A DNA stretch of 51,083 bases from JBOICV01 sp050740255. Lineage in GTDB: Bacteria; Pseudomonadota; Gammaproteobacteria; Nevskiales; JBOICV01. The stretch is taken from positions 1 through 51,083 of the forward strand of contig JBOICV010000100.1 in NCBI GenBank assembly GCA_050740255.1, written 5' to 3'. Of this stretch, positions 14,365 to 22,315 are shown piece after piece. How positions within the stretch are numbered: position 1 is the first letter of the stretch; each line of letters begins with the position of its first letter. Both the position numbers and the translations under genes were made by a program. Below the pieces are notes generated by a model. That model ran no database searches and had not been told where the DNA came from. It was given only the letters and a program-made list of their open reading frames with translations.

Positions 14365-15374
14365 TGGAAGCCGCCAACGACAGCAAGATCAAGAAACCTT
14401 CCGCACGCTCACACGTTGCAGGTAAGGGCGGCCGCGAAACCCTGCTGGTCACCGGCGCCGGCGGCGCGCTGGGCCGCCGCGTGGTGACGCGGCTCAAAGA
14501 CGATTACAACGTGGTCGGCGTGGATTTTCGCTGGCGCAAGAACCTGGACCCGGACATCGTCCATTACGAAGTAGACTTCAACAAGCGCAGCTTCGAGGAT
14601 GTCTTCCGCGAGCATGAGTTCGCAGGAATTCTGCACCTCGGCCGCATCATCGCCAGCGAAATGACGCGTCCGCGCCGCTACGATTCCAATGTACTGGGCG
14701 CACAGCGTCTGTTCCAGCTCGGCGTGAAATACGGCGTGTCGCGCGTGCTGGTGCTGTCCACGCACTTCGTATATGGCGCGCATCCGCTCAACCCGGCGCT
14801 GCTGGATGAGGACGCACCGCTGAAGGCTTCGAGCGTCACCGGCGAGCTGGTTGATTCGGTCGAAACGGAAAGCTTGGCGAGCATTTTTCTGTACAAGCAC
14901 CCGGAAACGAGCGTAATCATCCTGCGGCCCTGCAACATCCTCGGTCCAGACGTGCACAACGCGCTGTCGCGGCTGTTGACGCAGGAATACGCGCCTTATC
15001 TCGCCGGTTTCTCGCCGATGATGCAGTTCCTGCACGTATCCGACATGGCGGATGCGGTGGTGCTAGCGTTCAAGAAGGACGTGCGCGGCGTGTTCAATGT
15101 CGCGCCCGACGACTGGATCGGCCTGCAGGACGCGATGGAATTGTGCGGCTGCACCAAGCTGCCGCTGCCGTCCATCCCGCCGCTGCTGCCCAAGATGCTG
15201 ACGACAGTGTTCGGGCGCTGGTCTTACCCCAGCTATCTCATCAACTATCTGAAATATCCGGTGGTAATTGACGGCAGCGCCTTCCGTGAAACCTTTGGCT
15301 TCCGGCCTAAACGCAGCCTGGATGAGATTTTCGAGTATTACCGGCGCGAGAAAGCCAAGGCGAAGGTCGCGTGA
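14364..15374 (+). CDS. Atypical extended SDR (NAD-dependent epimerase-like) lacking YxxxK
   Basis: A 336-residue Rossmann protein with the nucleotide-binding LLVTGAGGALGRRVV (about 27-41), then VGVDFRW and the substrate-side STHFVYGAHP. Where epimerases have the catalytic YxxxK, this protein reads TGELVDSVETESL, with neither Tyr nor Lys. The Rv0501-type partner of the mycobacterial acyltransferase pair has, as I recall it, the same feature. It may therefore be a conserved non-catalytic or differently acting SDR serving the acyltransferase upstream. The GTGA overlap with the MlaA gene suggests a continuing operon. Confidence 0.85.
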   Translation: MEAANDSKIKKPSARSHVAGKGGRETLLVTGAGGALGRRVVTRLKDDYNVVGVDFRWRKNLDPDIVHYEVDFNKRSFEDVFREHEFAGILHLGRIIASEMTRPRRYDSNVLGAQRLFQLGVKYGVSRVLVLSTHFVYGAHPLNPALLDEDAPLKASSVTGELVDSVETESLASIFLYKHPETSVIILRPCNILGPDVHNALSRLLTQEYAPYLAGFSPMMQFLHVSDMADAVVLAFKKDVRGVFNVAPDDWIGLQDAMELCGCTKLPLPSIPPLLPKMLTTVFGRWSYPSYLINYLKYPVVIDGSAFRETFGFRPKRSLDEIFEYYRREKAKAKVA

Positions 15375-16195
15375 GTCACTCTCTGACCATGCGGCATCTA
15401 CTGGGGGTTTTTGTGCTCGCACTGAACTTGGCATCGCCGGTCTGGGCACAGGTCACAGAAGAAGCCGCGCCACCAGCCGAGTCCGCCGCTGATGTGGAGG
15501 TTCAGCCGGAAGCAGTGGAAGCCGTCAACAATGACCCCTTCGAAGGCCTCAATCGCGGCATCTACGGCTTCAACAGCTTGCTCGACAGTTATCTGTTCCG
15601 CCCGGTCGCACGCGGCTACGTAAAAGTAGTGCCCAGCGGCGCACGCACCAGTGTCAGCCTGTTTTTCAGCAACCTGTTCTATCCCAAGACCATCGTCAAT
15701 CAGTTTCTGCAAGGCAAACCGCGCGAGGGGGCTGCCGATCTGGGCCGTTTCCTGATCAATACCACGGTCGGGTTGGCGGGCTTGTTCGATCCGGCCACCG
15801 AGATGGGTTTCGTGCGTCACGATGAGGATTTCGGTCAGACGCTGGGCTACTGGGGTCTGGGCAGCGGACCCTATCTGGTGCTGCCGCTGCTCGGGCCGAG
15901 TTCGCTGCGCGACGCGCCGGCGCGGGTGGTGGATTACCCCCTGAATCCGGCGGGTCATCTCGATGACGATGACGTGGAACTCGCCCTGGGTATAACCAGC
16001 TCGGTCAGCACCCGGGCCAACCTGTTGTCCTTCGATCGCTTGCTGGAGGAGTCCTTCGATCCTTACGCCTTTCTGCGCGAGGCCTATCTGCAAAATCGCG
16101 CAGCCGCGGTGAGCGACGGCAAGCGCTCCCACGACGACCTCCAGGATTACGAATGGACCGCGCCGCGGACCTACCAGCCGTTTTCGCGGGACTAA
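15371..16195 (+). CDS. mlaA: MlaA/VacJ-family outer-membrane lipid asymmetry protein
   Basis: A 274-residue MlaA homologue, which extracts misplaced phospholipids from the outer leaflet of the outer membrane. Family hallmarks are DPFEGLNRGIYGFNSLLDSYLFRPVARGY, FFSNLFYPKTIVNQFLQGK, GRFLINTTVGLAGLFDPA and DFGQTLGYWGLGSGPYLVLPLLGPSSLRD. MlaA is usually a lipoprotein. Here the signal peptide ends VWAQ with no lipobox Cys, so it would be released by signal peptidase I. The GTG at 15371 overlaps the previous stop (GTGA); an ATG at 15389 is an alternative. No mlaBCDEF genes are in view. Confidence 0.92.
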   Translation: MSHSLTMRHLLGVFVLALNLASPVWAQVTEEAAPPAESAADVEVQPEAVEAVNNDPFEGLNRGIYGFNSLLDSYLFRPVARGYVKVVPSGARTSVSLFFSNLFYPKTIVNQFLQGKPREGAADLGRFLINTTVGLAGLFDPATEMGFVRHDEDFGQTLGYWGLGSGPYLVLPLLGPSSLRDAPARVVDYPLNPAGHLDDDDVELALGITSSVSTRANLLSFDRLLEESFDPYAFLREAYLQNRAAAVSDGKRSHDDLQDYEWTAPRTYQPFSRD

Positions 16196-16878
16196 GCCAC
16201 GCCGAGCTGCTCGCGCACAAGCTGCACGGCTTTACCAAGGCCGGCGGTTCGCGCCCGGCGGTGTGGCTGATCGAAATCAACGGTCACAAGGCCGTACTGA
16301 AGGATTATCACGCCTGCGACAGCGCCTTCGGTCGCCTCATCGGCCCGCTACTGCTGCGCCGGGAAGTGCGTGCACTGCGCCAGCTCGACGGTATCCGTGG
16401 CATTCCGCGCCTACTGCGGGTGGTGGATACCCACAGTTTCCTGATGGAATACATTGAGGCCACGCGTTGGAAGCGGCGGCTCGGCGAAAACCAGCCCCAG
16501 CCGGATTTCACACGTCTGACAGCTCTCGTCGCCGAGATGCACGCGCGCGGTATCGCGCACTGCGATATGCGCAGCGCCAGCAATATTCTGATTGGTGCGG
16601 ACGGTGAGCCTTATCTCGTGGACTTTGTTGCTCATTTCCGCCGCGGTGCGAGATGGAATGGGTTGTGGAACTGGCTATTTGCCCAGTTCTGCCGGGCTGA
16701 TGACAGCGCCATCGCCAAACTGAAATCGCGCATCGCGCCGGATTTGCTTGAGCCGGAGGAACGCGCGATGCTTGCAGACCGCTCCGGCCTGGATCGTCTG
16801 GCGCGTTTCATTGGCGGCAGTGTGCGCGATCTGAGCCGTGGCCTGCTGACCGGCGATAAGCCGGAGGACAAGACGTAG
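16153..16878 (+). CDS. Protein-kinase-like (RIO/KdkA-type) protein
   Basis: A 241-residue protein with a kinase fold: K50 in HKAVLKDY (ATP lysine), E71 in LRREVRAL, H136-C137-D138 with N144 in AHCDMRSASNILI (catalytic loop), and D157-F158 in LVDFVAHF (a DFG-like Mg site with Val in place of Gly). It resembles lipopolysaccharide core kinases and RIO-like regulators. It overlaps mlaA by 43 nt and is followed 2 bp later by plsB. That context suggests a role in lipid or envelope homeostasis, either phosphorylating a sugar/lipid or regulating PlsB. An AGGA sequence lies upstream of the ATG, within mlaA. Confidence 0.8.
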   Translation: MDRAADLPAVFAGLSHAELLAHKLHGFTKAGGSRPAVWLIEINGHKAVLKDYHACDSAFGRLIGPLLLRREVRALRQLDGIRGIPRLLRVVDTHSFLMEYIEATRWKRRLGENQPQPDFTRLTALVAEMHARGIAHCDMRSASNILIGADGEPYLVDFVAHFRRGARWNGLWNWLFAQFCRADDSAIAKLKSRIAPDLLEPEERAMLADRSGLDRLARFIGGSVRDLSRGLLTGDKPEDKT

Positions 16879-16880
16879 GC

Positions 16881-19439
16881 ATGCGTAAGACCACGCTCAT
16901 CGCCGCCCAAAACTACGTGCTGCTGCGCCGTGTGCAGCTCGCATTGCGGCGCGCGATGAATTTCTTCGGGCTGCGCATCCGCTGGCCGCTGCTGGGCTGG
17001 GTGAAACCGCATGTAGCGCCGGACAACGTGGCGGAGAAACTCGCGCTCGATCCACAGCGGCCGGTCTGTTACATCCTGTCCTCAAGCTCGCTGGCCGACT
17101 TCGTCGTGCTGGACCACAGTTGCCGCCGGCTCGGCCTGCCGCGGCCGCACTTCACCGAACGGCGTCTGCCCACCAAGGACCACGCGACCTGTATCTTCCT
17201 GCCACCACAACTCGAGCCGGATCGCAGCCCGCTCGATTACCTGGTGCAGCGCGGGCTCGACAAGCAGGATTTCGACGCGCAACTGGTGCCGGTTGCGCTG
17301 TACTGGGGCCGTGATCCGGGCAAGGAGACCTCGCTGTTCCGCGTGATTTTCTCCGACTCGCCGCTGGCCGGCTCGTTGCGCAAGTTCTTCATCATCCTCG
17401 CCAATAGCGGCAATACGCTGCTGCATTTCGGACGACCGATCTCGGTCAGCGATTTTCTCAAGGAAGGCGAAGCGCTGGATGTCGCGCGTGCCACCCAAAA
17501 GCTCAAGCGCGTGCTGCGCGTGCACTTCAGCCGCGAGCGCGTCGCCACGCTCGGGCCGTCTTTGTCGCGCCGCACGCTGGTACTGGACTCGCTGCTCGGC
17601 GCACCGGGCGTGCGCGAGGCCTTGCGCGAGCGGGTAGAGGAAGAGCGCAGCACCATGGAACAGGCGCGCGCCGAGGCGCTGCGCTATGCCGACGAGATCG
17701 CAGCGGATTTTTCCTCGGCGGTGATCCGCTTCGTCGAGTTGATCGTCACCTGGGGACTCCAGCGGATCTTCGAGGGTGTGCAGGTTTATCACTTCGACCG
17801 CTTGCGTCAGTACGCGCAGGACCACGCCATCGTCTACACGCCTTCGCACCGCAGTCACTTCGACTATCTGTTCGTCTCGGTGCAGGTTTACCGGCTGGGA
17901 CTGGTGCCGCCGCATGTCGCGGCCGGCATCAACATGAATTTCTGGCCGGTCGGCATTCTGTTGCGGCGTTGCGGCGCGTTTTATCTGCGTCGCAGTTTCG
18001 CCGGCAACAAGCTCTACACCGCGGTGTTTCGCGCCTATGTGGACGTGCTGTTGTCGCGCGGCTACTCGATGGAGTTTTTCCCCGAAGGGACGCGCTCACG
18101 CACCGGCCGGCTGCAAAACCCGCGCACCGGCATGCTGAGCATGGTCGTACTTAGTTTTCTGCGTGATCCGAACCGCGCAGTTGCCATATTTCCGACCTAT
18201 GTCGGTTACGACAAGGTGCTGGAGGTCAACAGCTATTTCAAGGAATTGAAGGGCGTCGCCAAGAAGCAGAAAGAATCCACGGTCGGCCTGCTGAAAGCCA
18301 CCAAGCTCATGAACAAGTCGGCCGGCACCGCCTACCTCGCCTTCGGCACGCCCATTCGCCTGCAGGAGTATTTTGACAAGCATGTGCCTGACTGGCGCAA
18401 GCGCGTGGCCGCAGAAATGCCGGAATCGCGCACGACCTGGGTCGAGACCGCCATAACCGCGCTCGCGCAGGAAGTTGGCACGCGGATCAACGCCGCTGCT
18501 ACGCTCAACGCCACCGGACTGGTCGGTCTGGTGCTACTGGCCAATCCGCAGCAGGCGCTGGCGGAGAACGAACTGCTCGAGCAGATGGAGCATCTACTGG
18601 CGCTGCTGCGTGCCGTGCCCTATAGCAAGGATTTCACCCTGCTCGAAGCGAGCAGCGCCGAGTTGCTCAAGACCGCTGAGCGCGTGGCGCGGCTGGCACG
18701 CGTTCCCCATCCCTGGGGCGACGTGATTCTGGCGCAGGATCGCGAAGCGGTGTTGCTGACCTACAACCGCAACGCGGTCCAGCATCTGGTGGCAGTGCCG
18801 GCCCTGCTGGCGCGCTTCTTCAAGAATCACGATGAGCTTGATGAAGAGCAACTGGTTGAAAACGCCAAGGAATTCTACCCCTTCCTGCGCGCGGAACTGT
18901 ATCTGCGCTGGGATGCCGACGAGATAGGGCCGATTATCCGCAAGTATCTGGATGCGCTGGTCCAACGCGGGCTGCTCGAGCGCGATTCCGCGCGCGGCAT
19001 GCTATGCCGTCCCGAATTGGCGTCACAGCAATTTGCCAGCCTGCTGGGTCTGGGCCGCATCCTGCGCACAACGCTGGAGCGAACCTGCATGACCACCATT
19101 CTGCTGGCCGAGCATCACGGCGAGGCACCGGTGGAACGCGAGCAATTCGAACAGCAGTGCCGGCTGATGGCGGAGCGCATCGGCATACTCGCCGGTCTCA
19201 ACTCGCCCGAGTTCTCCGACCCGGTGCTGTTCCGCAACTACATCGAAACCCTGAAAACGCTGGGCCTCTTGCAAGCCGAACAACGCGAAGCGAAGGAAGT
19301 GCTACAGGTCATGCCGAAGCTGCGCGAAATCGCCGCTCAATCCGTCGAGCTGGTGGACCCGGATACGCTGCAGAGTATTCTGCAAATCATCGGCAACCCG
19401 CAGGCGCGTTTGCAGGCGGCGGCGAGTAAAGCCGCCTAG
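16881..19439 (+). CDS. plsB: Glycerol-3-phosphate 1-O-acyltransferase PlsB
   Basis: An 852-residue inner-membrane enzyme that starts phospholipid synthesis by acylating sn-glycerol 3-phosphate. Catalytic blocks are VYTPSHRSHFDYLFVS (motif I, H-x4-D), GAFYLRRSFAGNKLYTAVF (motif II), EFFPEGTRSRTGRL (motif III) and AVAIFPTYVGYDKV (motif IV). Length is similar to E. coli PlsB (807 residues). It is the last gene of the mlaA-kinase-plsB group. glpK at the other end of the window makes its substrate, although the two are not linked. Confidence 0.97.
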   Translation: MRKTTLIAAQNYVLLRRVQLALRRAMNFFGLRIRWPLLGWVKPHVAPDNVAEKLALDPQRPVCYILSSSSLADFVVLDHSCRRLGLPRPHFTERRLPTKDHATCIFLPPQLEPDRSPLDYLVQRGLDKQDFDAQLVPVALYWGRDPGKETSLFRVIFSDSPLAGSLRKFFIILANSGNTLLHFGRPISVSDFLKEGEALDVARATQKLKRVLRVHFSRERVATLGPSLSRRTLVLDSLLGAPGVREALRERVEEERSTMEQARAEALRYADEIAADFSSAVIRFVELIVTWGLQRIFEGVQVYHFDRLRQYAQDHAIVYTPSHRSHFDYLFVSVQVYRLGLVPPHVAAGINMNFWPVGILLRRCGAFYLRRSFAGNKLYTAVFRAYVDVLLSRGYSMEFFPEGTRSRTGRLQNPRTGMLSMVVLSFLRDPNRAVAIFPTYVGYDKVLEVNSYFKELKGVAKKQKESTVGLLKATKLMNKSAGTAYLAFGTPIRLQEYFDKHVPDWRKRVAAEMPESRTTWVETAITALAQEVGTRINAAATLNATGLVGLVLLANPQQALAENELLEQMEHLLALLRAVPYSKDFTLLEASSAELLKTAERVARLARVPHPWGDVILAQDREAVLLTYNRNAVQHLVAVPALLARFFKNHDELDEEQLVENAKEFYPFLRAELYLRWDADEIGPIIRKYLDALVQRGLLERDSARGMLCRPELASQQFASLLGLGRILRTTLERTCMTTILLAEHHGEAPVEREQFEQQCRLMAERIGILAGLNSPEFSDPVLFRNYIETLKTLGLLQAEQREAKEVLQVMPKLREIAAQSVELVDPDTLQSILQIIGNPQARLQAAASKAA

Positions 19440-19457
19440 TTCTCGTTAGATTGCGCT

Positions 19458-19770
19458 GTGATCGATTCCCTACTTAATAGCCCGCTTCTCTTCTGGCTGG
19501 GTCTGGGGGCCGCGGTCTTTGTTTGGGTCACTAGTGGTCGCATTAAGTCTCGGTCCATTCGTAACGTCAGTCGCATATCGGTGGCTTTTCTCGGATGCCC
19601 CTTTGCCTACTGGGGGCCATCCTGTTTTGTATGGGTCTGTTTGGATGCTGCTCCTTGGTGGCGCGATCGATGGTCAGTGGAAAGGTATTGCCCAGTTGAT
19701 CGTTGCTTGGGTCGTATTAGTCCTCGTCGGCCAGTGGTGGCTGCAATTCAGATCGGGGGCTAGCTCCGTT
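19458..19770 (+). pseudogene. Possible frameshifted small membrane protein
   Basis: One frame from a GTG at 19458 encodes MIDSLLNSPLLFWLGLGAAVF, a clear hydrophobic start. The hydrophobic character then passes to the next frame, from about 19519: SLVVALSLGPFVTSVAYRWLF and GIAQLIVAWVVLVLVGQWW. Joining the two by one frameshift near 19520 gives a roughly 100-residue membrane protein. Downstream the second frame runs into a dispersed repeat. Either this is a decayed gene, a sequencing indel is present, or one frame alone is real. I do not recognise a family. Confidence 0.35.
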
Positions 19771-19771
19771 T

Positions 19772-19808
19772 GGCGGGTAACGCTGCAGTCGCGGCTAACC
19801 CGCCCTAC
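19772..19808. repeat. GTAGGGCGGG-type palindromic repeat
   Basis: On the minus strand the unit begins GTAGGGCGGGTTAGCCGCGA and closes with TACCCGCC, forming a hairpin. This resembles dispersed intergenic repeats common in gammaproteobacteria. Its GTAG supplies the stop codon (19805-19807) of the alpha/beta hydrolase gene. Confidence 0.65.
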
Positions 19809-20674
19809 ATGCGGCGCAGCCAGTTGTCCAAATCCTGTTCAAAACGCTGCGGCCGCTCAGCAAACGGTAGGTGCCCAACGCCGGGATAAATAGCAAGCTC
19901 GGCGTGTTTGACGTTGTTGGCGACGAGCGTTGCCTGCGCCACCGGCACCACCGGATCGTTTGCGCCATGAATCACGAGGCAAGGCTGGCGGATTTTCTTG
20001 ACTGACTCCGTGATATCCAGATCAGCCAGATTCGCCAGCAGATGTGTGTAGTCCGCGGCGTCACCCTGTTTCAAACCCGTCATTGCAGCCTTCAAACTCG
20101 CTGGGGACTGTGGCCAGGCGCGGGACGCGACTTTATCAGCGGCCATGCTGGCGAGAATGGTGCCGGCGACTGACGGCAGCCGCGGCAATAGATACAGATT
20201 CAGCTCGGCCAGTTTTTTCCCGAAGGGACCCGCGCGCGCGATTTTCTGCGTCAAACCGAGCAGACCGGTCAGCTTGCCCTGCGCAAAACCACTTATGGAG
20301 CACACGGCGCGCACCCGCTCCGGCAGCTCTCCCGCGCCGAGCAATGACCACAGGCCGCCAGTGGAATGACCCATGAGCACGCAGGGTGTGCCGCGCAATA
20401 TTTCATTCAGCGCGGCGGACAGAATTTCCGTGAGCAGTGAGGGCGTTACCGGCTTGCGCCGGTAGTCGGGCGGGGCTTGTGCGGGAAAATGTCCCGGCAG
20501 GCTCAAAGCGATCCAGCGTCGCTGGCGCAGGCACGCCGGCAGAATAACTTCGGTGTATTGGACGCTGGCCAGAATGCCGTGAATGAACACCACTGGCGGG
20601 CCGGAGGCCGCGGGATTACCTTCGATGACCGCCAGCCGGTGGCCGGCGGCGTCAATCAGCCGAGGTTGTGTCAT
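19805..20674 (-). CDS. Alpha/beta-fold hydrolase
   Basis: A 289-residue cytoplasmic hydrolase: oxyanion region VVFIHGILASVQY, nucleophile elbow LMGHSTGG (Ser), acid PCLVIHGANDPVVP (Asp) and catalytic His in YPGVGHLPFAE. The substrate is unknown. The start chosen is the ATG at 20674 (MTQPRLIDAAGHRLAV). Upstream the frame stays open for 26 codons, but these are the translation of a dispersed repeat (20681-20750) and are unlikely to be protein. The stop codon is contributed by another repeat (19772-19808). Confidence 0.85.
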   Translation of the reverse strand: MTQPRLIDAAGHRLAVIEGNPAASGPPVVFIHGILASVQYTEVILPACLRQRRWIALSLPGHFPAQAPPDYRRKPVTPSLLTEILSAALNEILRGTPCVLMGHSTGGLWSLLGAGELPERVRAVCSISGFAQGKLTGLLGLTQKIARAGPFGKKLAELNLYLLPRLPSVAGTILASMAADKVASRAWPQSPASLKAAMTGLKQGDAADYTHLLANLADLDITESVKKIRQPCLVIHGANDPVVPVAQATLVANNVKHAELAIYPGVGHLPFAERPQRFEQDLDNWLRRM

Positions 20675-20680
20675 AGCTGC

Positions 20681-20750
20681 GTCACACCGGCGAAGGCCGG
20701 TGTCCAGTTTATATTTATACGCTCTGGATTCCGGCTTTCGCCGGAATGAC
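20681..20750. repeat. GTCATTCCGGCGAAAGCCGG-type inverted repeat
   Basis: Two facing hairpin arms lie at the ends: GTCACACCGGCGAAGGCCGG at 20681-20700, and CTGGATTCCGGC...GCCGGAATGAC at the right. A divergent spacer separates them. A second copy is at 42128-42209, inside pstA. This is a widespread bacterial dispersed repeat. Here it separates the hydrolase and aldehyde dehydrogenase genes. Confidence 0.75.
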
Positions 20751-20762
20751 AAACTAGAAAAA

Positions 20763-22223
20763 TCAGGTCGAGAAGCGGATCAGGAACTTGATCATCCAGC
20801 GCACGAAGCCGGTGTAGGGTGGTATCAGCAACTGGGTGGCAGCAAACAGATCGCGCACCACCGCTCGCTCGTGCGAGAAGGATTTGAAGCCCCAGAAGCC
20901 GTGCCCGCTGCCGATGCCGCTGTTGTTCACGCCACCGAACGGCAAGTTGCCGTGCAGGTACTGCACCAGGCAGGTGTTGATGCAGCTGCCACCGGCGCTG
21001 GTGCTCTCAATCACGCGCTTGATGTTGCGGTTGGTGCGGCTGTATACATATAACGCGAGCGGCTTGGGATTGGCGTTGATGTGGTCAATCGCCTCCTGCA
21101 CGTCGCGGAAGGTAATGATCGGCAATAGCGGCCCAAAAATCTCTTCCTGCATGATCTTCGAGTCGTTCTTGACGCCGGTCAGCACCGTCGGCGCGATGAA
21201 ATTGTCCTCGGTGCGGGTAACGCCACCGAATTCGACCTTGGCGCCGTGATTTACGGCGTCGTCCAGCAGGCCTTTGACGCGGCCGTGGTGACGGCTGTTG
21301 ACGATGCGGCCGTAGTCCGGCGTGGTGCCCTGATTCTGCGCGTCGCCGAAACTTGCCTCGACGGCGGCCTTGAGCTCAGTGATGAACTGATCCTTGACCG
21401 ATTCTTCGACGTAGATGTAGTCCGGTGCGATACAGGTCTGGCCGTTGTTGCCGAACTTGCCGAAGGCTATGGATTTCGCCGCATTCTTGATATTGGCGCT
21501 GGCATCGACGACCGCCGGGCTCTTGCCACCCAGTTCCAGCGTGACCGAGGTGAGATGTTTGGCTGCCGCGGCCATCACGATCTTGCCGACCGCGGGTGAG
21601 CCGGTGAAGAAAATGTGGTCGAAGGGATGAGCCATCAACTGCTGCGTAACCTGCGCATCGCCCTCAAACAGCGCTACTTCCTCTTCGCTGAAGGCCTCCT
21701 GCACGATCTTGCGGATGACCGCCGCGGTATTGGGTGTCACCTCAGACGGCTTCAGGATAGCGGTGCAACCGGCCGCCAGCGCCGAAATCAGAGGGGTGAA
21801 AATCAGATTGACCGGATAATTCCAAGGGGCGACGATCAAGGTCACGCCCTTGGGTTCGTAACGCACATGACAGCGCGTGCCGAACATGAGTCGAGTCGGC
21901 ATCACATGTTGCGGCCGCATCCATTTCTTCAGCGCACGGATGGCGTGCTTGCCCTCGGCGTAGATTGAGGTGATCTCGCCGATGTCCACTTCGGGCTCGG
22001 GCTTTTTGAAGTCGGCGTACAGCGCGCGATAGATATCGGCGCGGTGTGCTTCGATCACGTCGAGCAGCCGCTGGATCTTGGCCTTGCGCTCGGCCGCGGT
22101 ACTGCTGCGCAGCCGGATGGCGTGCTGCTGCTGCGTGGCGAACACGCGGGCGATCTCAGCCGCCTGGGCATTGATGCTGTCGGTGCTACGCAACTGTGGG
22201 GCGGGCTGAATCACGGCGCTCAT
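20763..22223 (-). CDS. Aldehyde dehydrogenase (ALDH3/fatty-aldehyde type)
   Basis: A 486-residue NAD(P)-dependent aldehyde dehydrogenase. Motifs are VAPWNYPVNLIFTPLISALAAG, FTGSPAVGKIVMAAAAKHL, TLELGGKSPAVV (general-base Glu), FGNNGQTCIAPDYIYV (catalytic Cys) and MQEEIFGPLLPI. A hydrophobic C-terminus (RWMIKFLIRF) resembles membrane-associated fatty or coniferyl aldehyde dehydrogenases. An AAGGAGC ribosome site precedes the ATG. It stands between the histidine kinase and the hydrolase on the same strand, with no obvious pathway partner. Confidence 0.93.
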   Translation of the reverse strand: MSAVIQPAPQLRSTDSINAQAAEIARVFATQQQHAIRLRSSTAAERKAKIQRLLDVIEAHRADIYRALYADFKKPEPEVDIGEITSIYAEGKHAIRALKKWMRPQHVMPTRLMFGTRCHVRYEPKGVTLIVAPWNYPVNLIFTPLISALAAGCTAILKPSEVTPNTAAVIRKIVQEAFSEEEVALFEGDAQVTQQLMAHPFDHIFFTGSPAVGKIVMAAAAKHLTSVTLELGGKSPAVVDASANIKNAAKSIAFGKFGNNGQTCIAPDYIYVEESVKDQFITELKAAVEASFGDAQNQGTTPDYGRIVNSRHHGRVKGLLDDAVNHGAKVEFGGVTRTEDNFIAPTVLTGVKNDSKIMQEEIFGPLLPIITFRDVQEAIDHINANPKPLALYVYSRTNRNIKRVIESTSAGGSCINTCLVQYLHGNLPFGGVNNSGIGSGHGFWGFKSFSHERAVVRDLFAATQLLIPPYTGFVRWMIKFLIRFST

Positions 22224-22315
22224 AACAGCTCCTTAAGGAAAAACTCTTTCCGCTTGAACGTACGGTTAATTCCGGAACTTTTCAGCATAGCCGGAGACGG
22301 GCTACTCCGCCAGTG

